Shown: one piece after another, positions 9,344 to 17,034 of the stretch
How positions within the stretch are numbered: the stretch's first letter is position 1
How the letters are laid out: the number at the start of each line of letters is the position of its first letter
Assembly (NCBI RefSeq): GCF_026586665.1
Contig: NZ_JAODIY010000004.1
Location: 1-64,000, forward strand
Direction: 5' to 3'
Length of the DNA stretch: 64,000 bases
Source of the DNA: Halovenus rubra
Lineage (GTDB): Archaea; Halobacteriota; Halobacteria; Halobacteriales; Haloarculaceae
Translations under genes and position numbers: made by a program
Notes under the pieces: model-generated
What the model saw: the letters and a program-made list of their open reading frames with translations, nothing else
What the model was told of the DNA's origin: nothing
Databases searched by the model: none

Positions 9344-9805
9344 ATGGCACGAATGCATACACGCCGCCGTGGCTCGTCCGATTCGGACAAGCCGGCGGTA
9401 GACGAACCACCGGAGTGGAGTGACGTCGACGCGGACGCCGTTGAGGACCGCGTCGTCGAACTAGCAGAACAGGGTCACAACCCCAGCGAAATCGGCATTA
9501 TCCTCCGTGACGAGGGTGTTCAGGGCACGCCGGTGCCCGATGTTTCGCTGGCAACTGACAAGAAAGTAACCGAGATTCTCGAAGAAAACGACGCAGAACC
9601 CGAGATTCCAGAAGATCTCTATAATCTGTTGGAGCGGGCTATTCGTCTCCATGACCACATGGATGAGAATCCGACCGACTATCACAACAAGCGGGCACTC
9701 CAGAACACGGAGTCGAAGATTCGCCGTCTGATGAACTACTACCGAGGCGACGAAATCGCCGAGGACTTCTCGTATAGTCCTGACAAGGCACGAGAACTGC
9801 TATAG
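9344..9805 (+). CDS. rps15: 30S ribosomal protein S15 (uS15)
   Basis: Small-subunit protein that binds the central domain of 16S rRNA. The 153-residue archaeal/eukaryal-type form has the N-terminal extension MARMHTRRRGSSDS, the acidic helical part with the HNPSEIGIILRDEGVQG motif, and the S15 core at the C-terminus (RAIRLHDHMDENPTDYHNKR then SKIRRLMNYYRG). It is directly followed by a RecJ-like gene with no gap, and preceded by a structured 290-base leader that may hold a guide RNA. Confidence 0.96.
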   Translation: MARMHTRRRGSSDSDKPAVDEPPEWSDVDADAVEDRVVELAEQGHNPSEIGIILRDEGVQGTPVPDVSLATDKKVTEILEENDAEPEIPEDLYNLLERAIRLHDHMDENPTDYHNKRALQNTESKIRRLMNYYRGDEIAEDFSYSPDKARELL

Positions 9806-10948
9806 ATGTCAACCACCGGCCGTCCCGAGAAGTCTGCCCCTGTGGCGAGTGATATCGCGTCTCGGATTCAAGACGCAGGCCTCGTCAGAGTCGTCGCCGC
9901 CGCGACCGGCGACGCAGTCGCTGCGACCGCTCTGTTGACGATGGCGCTCGACACACACGGCGTTGCTCACCAGAGTTCAGTTGTCGCTCTGCCGGAGCCG
10001 GCAGACCGGGATACCGATGCCGACGTGACTGTCGGCATTGGTCGCCCCGTTGCTGACGCCGAGGTCATTCTCGGCGCTGAGCAGGAGCCGGCAAGCGCGA
10101 CTGCGCTGTCAGTCGCAACTACACTCGGGACAGCCGACTACGAACTCGCTCTCGCAGGTATTATCGCCGGAGGGACAACACCCACCAGCGACGTACTCGC
10201 TGCTGCCGCGGACCGCGGTATCGACCGTCGTCCCGGCATCGCCACACCGACTTCGGACCGAGCGGATGGGCTTGCGTACTCGTCGCTTGTTCACGCGTCT
10301 TTCTCAGGTGATATCGAGGCTGCCAAAGAGGTTCTCGCAGAGATTGACGCCGACAGCGACGAAGAGATGAGACGCTCTCTTGGCTCATTTGTCGCGTTCG
10401 ATGTCTGTGCTGACGAGGCGAGTACGCCACAGGCAGCCGACGCGGTCGAACCGTTTCTTCGACCGCTTTCGGCCCCGGGCGGACGCCTCGATACTGTCGA
10501 GGGGTACGCTGACGTACTCGACGCGATTGCACGCGAACAGCCAGCAATGGCTATTGCACTCGCACTCGGCGGGGTTGACCCGACTGAGACCCTCGACGCC
10601 TGGCGCAGACATACCGAGTCGGCACACGAAGCCGTTCGGTCTGCCTCGACAGGCCGGTACGACGGCCTCTATGTCGTCCAGTGCGACGGTGACAAGCCGC
10701 TTGGAACCGTTGCTCGTCTCGTTGCTGACTATCGCTCTCCGGAACCGCTTGTGCTTGCTGTCGACGACAGCGAAGCCCTTGCCGTACCGGTCTCTCGTGA
10801 CGAGTTCACTGGGCATCTTGGCTCACGCCTCGACGAGGCCAGCACCGCTGTTGGCGGTATCGGCCGTGGAACAGCAACGCTCGGACGCGCACACCACGGC
10901 GGCGACCCGACGGACTTTATTGTCGCGTTCAGAGAGGGGGCACAATGA
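9806..10948 (+). CDS. RecJ-like (DHH-superfamily) protein lacking the DHH motif
   Basis: A 380-residue acidic protein with the layout of haloarchaeal RecJ-like proteins. The N-terminal region has Rossmann-type alternation (RVVAAATGDAVAATAL, residues about 29-44), and the C-terminus has a DHHA1-like glycine-rich segment GGIGRGTATLGRAHHGGDP that would bind nucleic acid. The catalytic Asp-His-His triad and other metal ligands of true DHH phosphoesterases are not visible, so nuclease activity is doubtful. The gene lies between rps15 and pcc1 with no spacing, overlapping pcc1 by four bases, so a translation- or RNA-linked role is more likely than DNA repair. Family assignment is from recognition of this conserved neighbourhood. 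Confidence 0.7.
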   Translation: MSTTGRPEKSAPVASDIASRIQDAGLVRVVAAATGDAVAATALLTMALDTHGVAHQSSVVALPEPADRDTDADVTVGIGRPVADAEVILGAEQEPASATALSVATTLGTADYELALAGIIAGGTTPTSDVLAAAADRGIDRRPGIATPTSDRADGLAYSSLVHASFSGDIEAAKEVLAEIDADSDEEMRRSLGSFVAFDVCADEASTPQAADAVEPFLRPLSAPGGRLDTVEGYADVLDAIAREQPAMAIALALGGVDPTETLDAWRRHTESAHEAVRSASTGRYDGLYVVQCDGDKPLGTVARLVADYRSPEPLVLAVDDSEALAVPVSRDEFTGHLGSRLDEASTAVGGIGRGTATLGRAHHGGDPTDFIVAFREGAQ

Positions 10949-11205
10949 CACGCCGTGCAGCTCTCGAATCGACATTCGAGAGCCACAAGACGGCAACACA
11001 GGTTGCCGCGGCGCTCCGGCCTGATAACACGCCGGAAATAGAGACCCGCGTCGACGGGACAACGGTAATCACAGAGATGAAACGCGAGACGACAGGTGGG
11101 TTACAAGCTACGATCGACGATTACGTCGTCAACTTGCAGGTCGCAGCACAGCTCGTAACCACGGACGGGGATACGTCCACGACGATACAACATAATCATG
11201 AGTGA
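10945..11205 (+). CDS. pcc1: KEOPS complex subunit Pcc1
   Basis: Pcc1 is the small dimerising subunit of the KEOPS complex, which makes the N6-threonylcarbamoyl modification at A37 of ANN-decoding tRNAs. The 86-residue product (MTRRAALESTFESHKTATQV) has the family pattern: a beta-strand start, a helix, a central paired strand VDGTTVITEMKRETTGGLQA, and a C-terminal helix TIDDYVVNLQVAAQLV. Length matches. It overlaps both neighbours (4 bases with the RecJ-like gene, 8 with rps3ae), pointing to a single transcript with the ribosomal genes. Confidence 0.85.
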   Translation: MTRRAALESTFESHKTATQVAAALRPDNTPEIETRVDGTTVITEMKRETTGGLQATIDDYVVNLQVAAQLVTTDGDTSTTIQHNHE

Positions 11206-11818
11206 ACGTTCAGTTTCACGACAGAAACAGCAGAAACGCTGGTACACCGCGCTTGCTCCGGAGCAGTTTGACCGCGAGGAGCTCGGTAAAACACCAGCTG
11301 ACGAACCGGACAAGGTACTTGGCCGAACCATCGAGACGACGCTGGGTGACCTTCGAAACGATGCAAGCGACAACAACACCAAACTGACCTTCAAAATCAA
11401 CGAGGTTGCAAGCGAGAACGCGTACACCGAGTTCACCAAACACGAACTCACGCGAGACTACATGCGCAGTCTCGTCCGCCGTGGCTCCTCGAAGGTTCAG
11501 GCGTACGTAACGGTGCTGACCACCGACGACTACCGCGTCCAGATTCAGCCCGTTGCGCTGACGACGAAGTCGGCCGACGAGAGCCAAGAGAAAGCAATCC
11601 GTCGGACGATGATTGACCTCGTCGAAGACGCTGCTGCCGACCGGACGTTCGAAGAACTTATCGACCGCGTTATTAACGGCGACCTTTCGTCGGCAATCTA
11701 CAACGACGCAAAGACCATCTACCCACTGCGCCGGGTCGAGGTCCAGAAGCTAACGCTTGAAGCGCGACCAGAAGAAGTCGCAGTCGAAGAAGAAACGAGC
11801 GTCGACGTCGACGAATAG
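11198..11818 (+). CDS. rps3ae: 30S ribosomal protein S3Ae (eS1)
   Basis: A 206-residue small-subunit protein restricted to archaea and eukaryotes. Recognisable segments are the N-terminal QKQQKRWYTALAPEQFDREE, the central LTFKINEVASENAYTEF and HELTRDYMRSLVRRGSSKVQ, and the C-terminal LRRVEVQKLTLEARPE. The acidic tail EEETSVDVDE is typical of haloarchaeal forms. It is the last gene of the rps15-recJ-pcc1-rps3ae unit, and its ATG lies inside the pcc1 3' end. Confidence 0.95.
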   Translation: MSERSVSRQKQQKRWYTALAPEQFDREELGKTPADEPDKVLGRTIETTLGDLRNDASDNNTKLTFKINEVASENAYTEFTKHELTRDYMRSLVRRGSSKVQAYVTVLTTDDYRVQIQPVALTTKSADESQEKAIRRTMIDLVEDAAADRTFEELIDRVINGDLSSAIYNDAKTIYPLRRVEVQKLTLEARPEEVAVEEETSVDVDE

Positions 11819-11843
11819 GCGATTCCGTTTGCGGTGCCACTTC

Positions 11844-12160
11844 CTATTCCCGAACTATCTCAAACAGCGTCGGCTGTAGACGACACTGTTCCCCCAAGTA
11901 CCGAGACAATGCTTGTGTCTCGTCTTTGTCGCCCCATGTGTGGCCAATTCGTCAAACGAGAGCTGCCTACGCGGGCGCCTCCAGATGGGTCCCCCGTCCC
12001 GTTTTTGGAACGCCCGACGTCTTGCTGTGAGTGGCAGCATCTTTTGTCTAATTGTGGCCTCCAGTGTCTCCAGCCGTTTCTCTCTCGTGGCTTCTGGAGT
12101 CGCTTCATATCCAGTCTCAATGGAGACACTGCCATGGGGGTATGGACCATACGTCGTCAT
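11844..12160 (-). pseudogene. Frame-disrupted small hypothetical gene
   Basis: Two natural-looking protein segments lie in different leftward frames. From an ATG at 12160 the frame reads MTTYGPYPHGSVSIETGYEA and continues with a helical, charged stretch to about residue 60. Near 11940 the frame changes, and a segment ending GEQCRLQPTLFEIVRE runs to a TAG at 11844-11846. The frame changes around 11930-11945, and possibly also near 11970-12000, break the gene. As read, the first frame ends at 11855. I do not recognise the family. It could also be an intact short protein with a fortuitous downstream segment; sequencing error is not excluded. Confidence 0.4.
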
Positions 12161-12213
12161 CGTAAAAAAGCACTTTCCGTACTCTCTTATTATAAATTCT
12201 CGAATACTATCAA

Positions 12214-13161
12214 TCACTTTTTAACTTTCTCGACAGCGATCACGTCGAGCTCATCATCAAGCGTCAGCTGTAGGCGCTCGTCTTCGACGGGGAATGTAAT
12301 GCGAAATTTGTAGGGGTCTTCTTGCAGAGTCGTGCCCGTGATGTCTTGCACGAACTGTCTGTTGTCCCACGTAACCTTTCGAAACGGAACCTTCTCGTTG
12401 TGTCCGTTTGTGTAGAGAAAGGCCGTGGCTGCAGGGTGGTTCAACGCGGCGTACCACAGCGGGAACGACCGGCTATACCGGCAGTCATCACACTGGAACG
12501 TGCCCCAATGCTCATACCGTGTCTCGCAGTTCGGGCAGCCACCATCATCATCGTGCTCGTGCTCCGAGCAAATCGTAAACGTCCGAGACACCTGCCCAGT
12601 ACACTCAGGGCAAATTCCCTTTATCATCGGCGAAATCTTCGAATCGTACAGCACATCGGCCGCATAGATAATCTCCTCGTAGTCACGACCGAGCAACCCT
12701 GCAGGGGGAAACTCGAAGTTCATCGTCGTTCCGTGAGGCACGTCTCTGGCAGTGAGACCAGCACAGTTCTCACACCGTAGATTGAGCGTCTCTTCTTCGT
12801 AGCTCATCTGTAGTTGTGTGTTACAGTAGAGGCACTCTTGGTTGGTCTCGTCCGAGGACATTGTTGGGTCCGATGTGATTGTTCCAGTGAGTACGGCCCG
12901 GACAACCTGCTCGCCGGCGAACCGGAGAGAGTAGCCTTCGTCGGTCTTTCTGATGAAGTGCCCGGCCAGCTTGCCCAGATGATAGCTAAAATTCCCCCTG
13001 TCGTCGGGAGCGACCGTTTTCTGTAACTCACTGAACGAACACGGCTCGTCGGCACGCCACAACTCTTGGAGTACCGCTATTCTTGTTTCGTTCCCGAGAA
13101 TGCTAAATGCTTTTTCGGCTGTTATCTCGTCTAACTCTGCAGCCGTTACCGGGACGTCCAT
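12214..13161 (-). CDS. ArsR-type winged-helix regulator with C-terminal zinc ribbons
   Basis: A 315-residue haloarchaeal regulator. Residues 15-95 form a winged helix (KAFSILGNETRIAVLQELWR, then GNFSYHLGKLAGHFI and the wing), similar to ArsR-like domains. The remainder contains several cysteine pairs of zinc-ribbon type: CLYCNTQL and CENC near residues 112-135, then CPEC, CPNC and CDDC between about 185 and 230. The C-terminal 80 residues are a beta-rich domain without recognised ligand motif. It stands alone, divergent from hmgA, separated by about 110 bases. The target is unknown; a haloarchaeal DUF7351-type family is likely but not verified. Confidence 0.8.
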   Translation of the reverse strand: MDVPVTAAELDEITAEKAFSILGNETRIAVLQELWRADEPCSFSELQKTVAPDDRGNFSYHLGKLAGHFIRKTDEGYSLRFAGEQVVRAVLTGTITSDPTMSSDETNQECLYCNTQLQMSYEEETLNLRCENCAGLTARDVPHGTTMNFEFPPAGLLGRDYEEIIYAADVLYDSKISPMIKGICPECTGQVSRTFTICSEHEHDDDGGCPNCETRYEHWGTFQCDDCRYSRSFPLWYAALNHPAATAFLYTNGHNEKVPFRKVTWDNRQFVQDITGTTLQEDPYKFRITFPVEDERLQLTLDDELDVIAVEKVKK

Positions 13162-13272
13162 ACACTCTTCTGACGGTCATGATAAAACAACGTTTGGATA
13201 CCGTCTCTATCTTTCGTGTTGCCGGCGGAAGTATCCGGAGCGCTTACAGTACGGGGACCCGAGATTCAAGCC

Positions 13273-14487
13273 ATGACGAACCCAGCGGACCTCGCTGACC
13301 AGCTTCGGTCCGGCGAGCTACGACTCTATGAACTGGAGGATCATGCTGATGCTGACACCGCTGCCGAGGCACGCCGTCGCTTCCTCGCCGAAGAGACTGG
13401 GGCGGACCTCGACGCGATTGGGGCGTACAGTTTTGAGGCCGCGAAGGCCTCGGGAGCGGCCGTCGAGAATATGGTTGGTGGTGCGCAGGTCCCACTTGGG
13501 GTTGCTGGACCGGTGGCTGTCGACGGCGGCTCGGCGACGGGCGAGTATTATCTGCCGCTGGCAACGACCGAGGGTGCGCTTGTCGCCAGTGTGAACCGCG
13601 GACTGTCGGCTATCGACGATGCTGGGGGCGCGACTGCCCGTGTTACTGACTCTGGCATGACTCGTGCTCCTGTGTTCCGAGTTAGTGGCGTTGCCGAGGC
13701 CGAAACTGTCATTCAGTGGGTCGACAAACATACCGACGAACTGCGTGAGACAGCTGAATCGACGACCAGCCACGGCAAACTGCTCGGTGTCGAACCCTAC
13801 GTCGTCGGCGATAACGTCTATCTACGTTTTGCTTATGACACGAAAGACGCGATGGGGATGAACATGACTACAATCGCAACGCGGGAGGCAGCTGAGCTTG
13901 TTGAAGCCGAGACGACTGCCGAACTTGTTGCTCTCTCTGGCAATCTCTGTAACGATAAGAAACCCGCCGCAATCAACGCTGTCGAGGGTCGCGGACGGAC
14001 GGTGACCGCGGACGTAGTCCTCGACCGTGACCTCGTCGAGGAGACACTCAATACGACTCCGGAAGCGATGGTCGAAGGGAACACCAGAAAGAACTTAATC
14101 GGCAGTGCAAAAGCTGGAAGCTTCGGCTTCAACGCCCATGCCGCCAACACGGTCGCGGCAACGTTCCTCGCGACAGGGCAGGATGAAGCACAAGTTGTCG
14201 AGGGTGCGAACGCGATTACAACGATGAACGCGCGAGAAGATGGCCTCTATGCCAGTATCTCGCTTGCGTCGCTTGAGGTTGGGACCGTCGGTGGCGGAAC
14301 GAAACTTGCGACACAGTCAGCCGCACTTGAGATGCTTGGCCTCGGCGGCAGCGGCGACCCGCCCGGGGCGAATGCCGACGCACTCGCAGAAGTTATCGCT
14401 GTCGGGGCACTCGCCGGTGAAATCTCTCTGATTGCTGCCTTTTGCTCGCGCCATCTGGCAAGCGCTCATGAGGACCTTGGCCGGTGA
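13273..14487 (+). CDS. hmgA: 3-hydroxy-3-methylglutaryl-CoA reductase
   Basis: Rate-setting enzyme of the mevalonate pathway that feeds archaeal isoprenoid lipids; reduces HMG-CoA to mevalonate with NADPH. The 404-residue class I enzyme shows the substrate motif ENMVGGAQVPLGVAGP, TEGALVASVNRG, the catalytic-lysine segment LCNDKKPAAINAVEGRG, the cofactor-binding DAMGMNM, and GTVGGGT near the C-terminus with the catalytic His in SRHLASAH. I chose the ATG at 13273 (MTNPADLADQL), which matches family N-termini, over an upstream in-frame ATG at 13216. Monocistronic, divergent from the zinc-ribbon regulator. Confidence 0.97.
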   Translation: MTNPADLADQLRSGELRLYELEDHADADTAAEARRRFLAEETGADLDAIGAYSFEAAKASGAAVENMVGGAQVPLGVAGPVAVDGGSATGEYYLPLATTEGALVASVNRGLSAIDDAGGATARVTDSGMTRAPVFRVSGVAEAETVIQWVDKHTDELRETAESTTSHGKLLGVEPYVVGDNVYLRFAYDTKDAMGMNMTTIATREAAELVEAETTAELVALSGNLCNDKKPAAINAVEGRGRTVTADVVLDRDLVEETLNTTPEAMVEGNTRKNLIGSAKAGSFGFNAHAANTVAATFLATGQDEAQVVEGANAITTMNAREDGLYASISLASLEVGTVGGGTKLATQSAALEMLGLGGSGDPPGANADALAEVIAVGALAGEISLIAAFCSRHLASAHEDLGR

Positions 14488-14562
14488 CGACGAACGTGTT
14501 TGTTAGCCCGCTTGGAGACCGTTGAAGTAACGCTTTTTGTGATTGCCCGCCGAGACGGAGGT

Positions 14563-14844
14563 ATGCGGTGGAAACTTTTCGCTACGCTCGCCGAGACAGC
14601 TGGTGACACGATGGTCGAAGTATCTCTTGACACCGACGAGCCGACGCTTCGAGACGCGCTAGATGCCCTCACAGCGACACACCCGGAGCTCGACGCCGAG
14701 ATTACCGACGATGAGGGTAAACTACACTCTCACGTTCGACTGCTCTGTGACGGCGCTGACCCGTTCCATGAGGCTGGGGGCTGGGAAACATCGGTGACTG
14801 ACATCGACGAATGTGCGCTGTTTCCCCCAGTCTCTGGCGGGTAA
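14563..14844 (+). CDS. samp1: Small archaeal modifier protein SAMP1 (ubiquitin-like)
   Basis: A 93-residue beta-grasp protein of the MoaD/ThiS type, starting MRWKLFATLAETAGDTMVEV and ending PPVSGG, the end expected of SAMP1. In haloarchaea the C-terminal Gly-Gly is activated by UbaA and joined to lysines of target proteins, and the same protein carries sulfur for molybdopterin synthesis. The start at 14563 is fixed by the MxWKLF family N-terminus. It lies 75 bases after hmgA and is convergent with the next gene, whose end is only three bases away. Confidence 0.92.
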   Translation: MRWKLFATLAETAGDTMVEVSLDTDEPTLRDALDALTATHPELDAEITDDEGKLHSHVRLLCDGADPFHEAGGWETSVTDIDECALFPPVSGG

Positions 14845-14847
14845 CGA

Positions 14848-15897
14848 TTACTCGGGGCGCTCTCGCTCCCGCTGGCGGGCGAGGAGACGCTTGAGGGCTT
14901 TCCCTGGACCGCCGTCGATTGGCCACCCGTGTTGTCGCCACGTTGGTGGCTCGGGTTCGAACTGCGGACAGGAACGCGAACACTCACGCTGTGTCTGGTG
15001 TGAGTCCTTTGCTGTACAGGCTGGACGCGCCACTGCTTCTTTCGGGGCAAGTTCGAAATACCGGCAGTCTGGTCGCATCGAGTCAGCGTAGGACCGCCAT
15101 CCTCGCTCGTAGGCTCGCTCGGCGATTTCGAGGCGCTTGTTCGCCTTCCAGTCAGCGTCGGCAACCTCAAACCGACAGGCAGAGTCGTCGAACTCGCCTC
15201 CGTCAGGGCGCTCGATAATCCGTGTTCCCGGCTCAACTGGAGCGAGACTCCGGGGTTGCCAAGCTACCTCAGCCACTCCAGACCCACGGTTTCCCTCCTC
15301 GACAGTGAGGATACCAGCGTCTACAGGAACATCTTCAAGCAAAACCGGCTCGACAGGGCCATCCGTGCGACGAGTCGCAACCCAGACCTCATCCGCGAGA
15401 CCGAGAGCGACATCACGTTCGAGTTGTGGAGCGAGCGCACGGGCGGCGCTGGCGTTTAGATCTGGCTTGTTCTCGATAGCAACGATACGTGTAACCCAGC
15501 TGGGATAGTGCCATTTCCGGCGTAGCTCGATTCGGCCGTTCGAGCCCTGGCGACGGTCGACAACACCCCGGTCGGCTGCTCGGTGGACAGCCTCACGAAC
15601 GTATCGCCAAGGGTAGTCAGGGTCAGGCAGCGCATCACGGTACCATGCCCACTCTTCGGGTGCGTTCCTCACGACATGAAGTAAGTCAGAATCCAACGCC
15701 TCGGAGCCGAAGTTGGCCCGGGCGGCCAGTCCGTCGGGATTACACTCCAGAACGACAGTATCCCACCGACGGTGTTTCGTCCCAAGCTGGCGGGCGACAA
15801 CCACTGGTGTGTCGTTTCCGGACGGTGGCCAGTGCTGTTCTGCCCACTGACAGACCTGTAACTCGAAACCGAACTCCGTTTTCACGTCGGTTACCAC
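14848..15897 (-). CDS. DUF5787-like protein, possible PD-(D/E)XK nuclease with cysteine cluster
   Basis: A 349-residue haloarchaeal protein that I associate with the DUF5787 family from memory. It has the elements of a restriction-endonuclease-like core: Asp46 and Glu51 in WDTVVLECN, and Glu142-x-Lys144 in IVAIENKPDL followed by a helix and the strand DEVWVATRR. Near the C-terminus four cysteines (CRYFELAPKEA, then ACTAKD and ECSRSC) are spaced in a way that recalls the iron-sulfur cluster of Cas4/AddB-type nucleases. The start is a GTG at 15897; a second in-frame GTG four codons later is also possible. Nuclease function is an inference. Confidence 0.7.
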   Translation of the reverse strand: MVTDVKTEFGFELQVCQWAEQHWPPSGNDTPVVVARQLGTKHRRWDTVVLECNPDGLAARANFGSEALDSDLLHVVRNAPEEWAWYRDALPDPDYPWRYVREAVHRAADRGVVDRRQGSNGRIELRRKWHYPSWVTRIVAIENKPDLNASAARALAPQLERDVALGLADEVWVATRRTDGPVEPVLLEDVPVDAGILTVEEGNRGSGVAEVAWQPRSLAPVEPGTRIIERPDGGEFDDSACRFEVADADWKANKRLEIAERAYERGWRSYADSMRPDCRYFELAPKEAVARPACTAKDSHQTQRECSRSCPQFEPEPPTWRQHGWPIDGGPGKALKRLLARQRERERPE

Positions 15898-15933
15898 AAG
15901 GTCTGTGCTGAATTTGTATGTTGTGTCCGCTGC

Positions 15934-17034
15934 TCACTGCATTGCCTGGTCACGGATATCTGGGTTCTCTCGGACGAAGTCGACCAGCTCATCGACGTAG
16001 GTCTCAAATGGTGGGCATTCAATATCTGTTCCGGCAAAGGCGGCTGTGGTCTTTGGACAGGCGTAGCGAGTCGGGTGGTCGAGATAATCGAGCGTTGCCG
16101 ATTCGGCGGGCAATCCTCCGGCCTCAAGTGTGTTGAGGAGCGACTTCATTGCCGATTTTGGACCGGGGACCGAGACGACTCGATGACCGGCTGCGTCTGC
16201 AAGTGCGTCGACAAACGCAGGGACCGACAGCGGTCCGGGGTCACAGAGCTGGTACACTTCGCCGATGGTGTCCTCGTGGTCGCTTAGATGGGCAATTCCA
16301 TCGACAACATAATCTCGCGGCACGACATTTAGCTCGGCGTCGCTCGCCCCCGGAATGCTGGTCAACACCGAGCAGGCAACAGGCTGTGCGAGGAGCAATC
16401 GGAGCATGTAGTAGGGGCCGTCGTACTTTCGTGTCTCTCCGCTTTCGCTGTCGCCGACGACGATTGCGGGACGATAAATTGTTGCTGGGAGTCCCTCTGC
16501 CATGCGCTCTTGGACTGCAACCTCCGCCTCGAATTTCGTTCGTTCGTAGTGGTTGTTGAACGACTGTCCCTCCTGTAGGTCAGACCCGGTGAATAGGCCG
16601 TCGTACCGGCCACTGACGTAGCAGGTACTCACGTAGTGAAACCGTTCGACCTCGAGGGTCTCGGCGACGTCGAGGACGTGTTCGGTCCCGCCGACGTTGA
16701 CTGCCTCTGCGAGACTGGCATCGACAGCGAGGTCGTAGACTGCGGCAAGATGGTATAGCTCTGTGACCGATGTGAGTGAATCGAACGCGTCTCCAAGGCC
16801 GATATCCGGTTCAGTGATATCACCTTCGTACAGCTGAATTTCTTCCCCATCCTCAGTGAGTTGTGCTGCCCGGCGTTGAGCCTGTTCGCGGTATTGTGAC
16901 TGGACGAGACAGGCAATTGGACCGTCTCCGCGGTCAAGCAGTCGTTTGATCAGTGCTGACCCGAGGAATCCGGGAAAGCCAGTGAGGAGAGTGCGTGGCG
17001 GCGCTGATTGGGTGTGTCCACTATCGCTGCTCAT
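15934..17034 (-). CDS. NAD(P)-dependent epimerase/dehydratase (extended SDR family)
   Basis: A 366-residue extended short-chain dehydrogenase. The Rossmann glycine motif TGFPGFLGSALI is near residue 18 and the catalytic Tyr-x-x-x-Lys is in NNHYERTKFEAEV near residue 160. The overall layout resembles thioester-reductase-like and NAD-dependent epimerase proteins; substrate cannot be read. The start at 17034 (MSSDSGHTQ) overlaps the stop of the aldehyde dehydrogenase by four bases, so the two are co-translated. A longer frame to 17115 exists but would lie deep inside the upstream gene. Confidence 0.85.
   Translation of the reverse strand: MSSDSGHTQSAPPRTLLTGFPGFLGSALIKRLLDRGDGPIACLVQSQYREQAQRRAAQLTEDGEEIQLYEGDITEPDIGLGDAFDSLTSVTELYHLAAVYDLAVDASLAEAVNVGGTEHVLDVAETLEVERFHYVSTCYVSGRYDGLFTGSDLQEGQSFNNHYERTKFEAEVAVQERMAEGLPATIYRPAIVVGDSESGETRKYDGPYYMLRLLLAQPVACSVLTSIPGASDAELNVVPRDYVVDGIAHLSDHEDTIGEVYQLCDPGPLSVPAFVDALADAAGHRVVSVPGPKSAMKSLLNTLEAGGLPAESATLDYLDHPTRYACPKTTAAFAGTDIECPPFETYVDELVDFVRENPDIRDQAMQ

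Noticed and set aside
11834-12313. Rightward 159-codon frame after rps3ae
   Set aside because: Cysteine- and serine-rich with no natural composition, and it overlaps the 3' end of the zinc-ribbon regulator gene; the leftward segments look more like protein.
13216-13272. Longer N-terminus of HMG-CoA reductase
   Set aside because: The extra 19 residues do not match family starts; MTNPADL at 13273 does.
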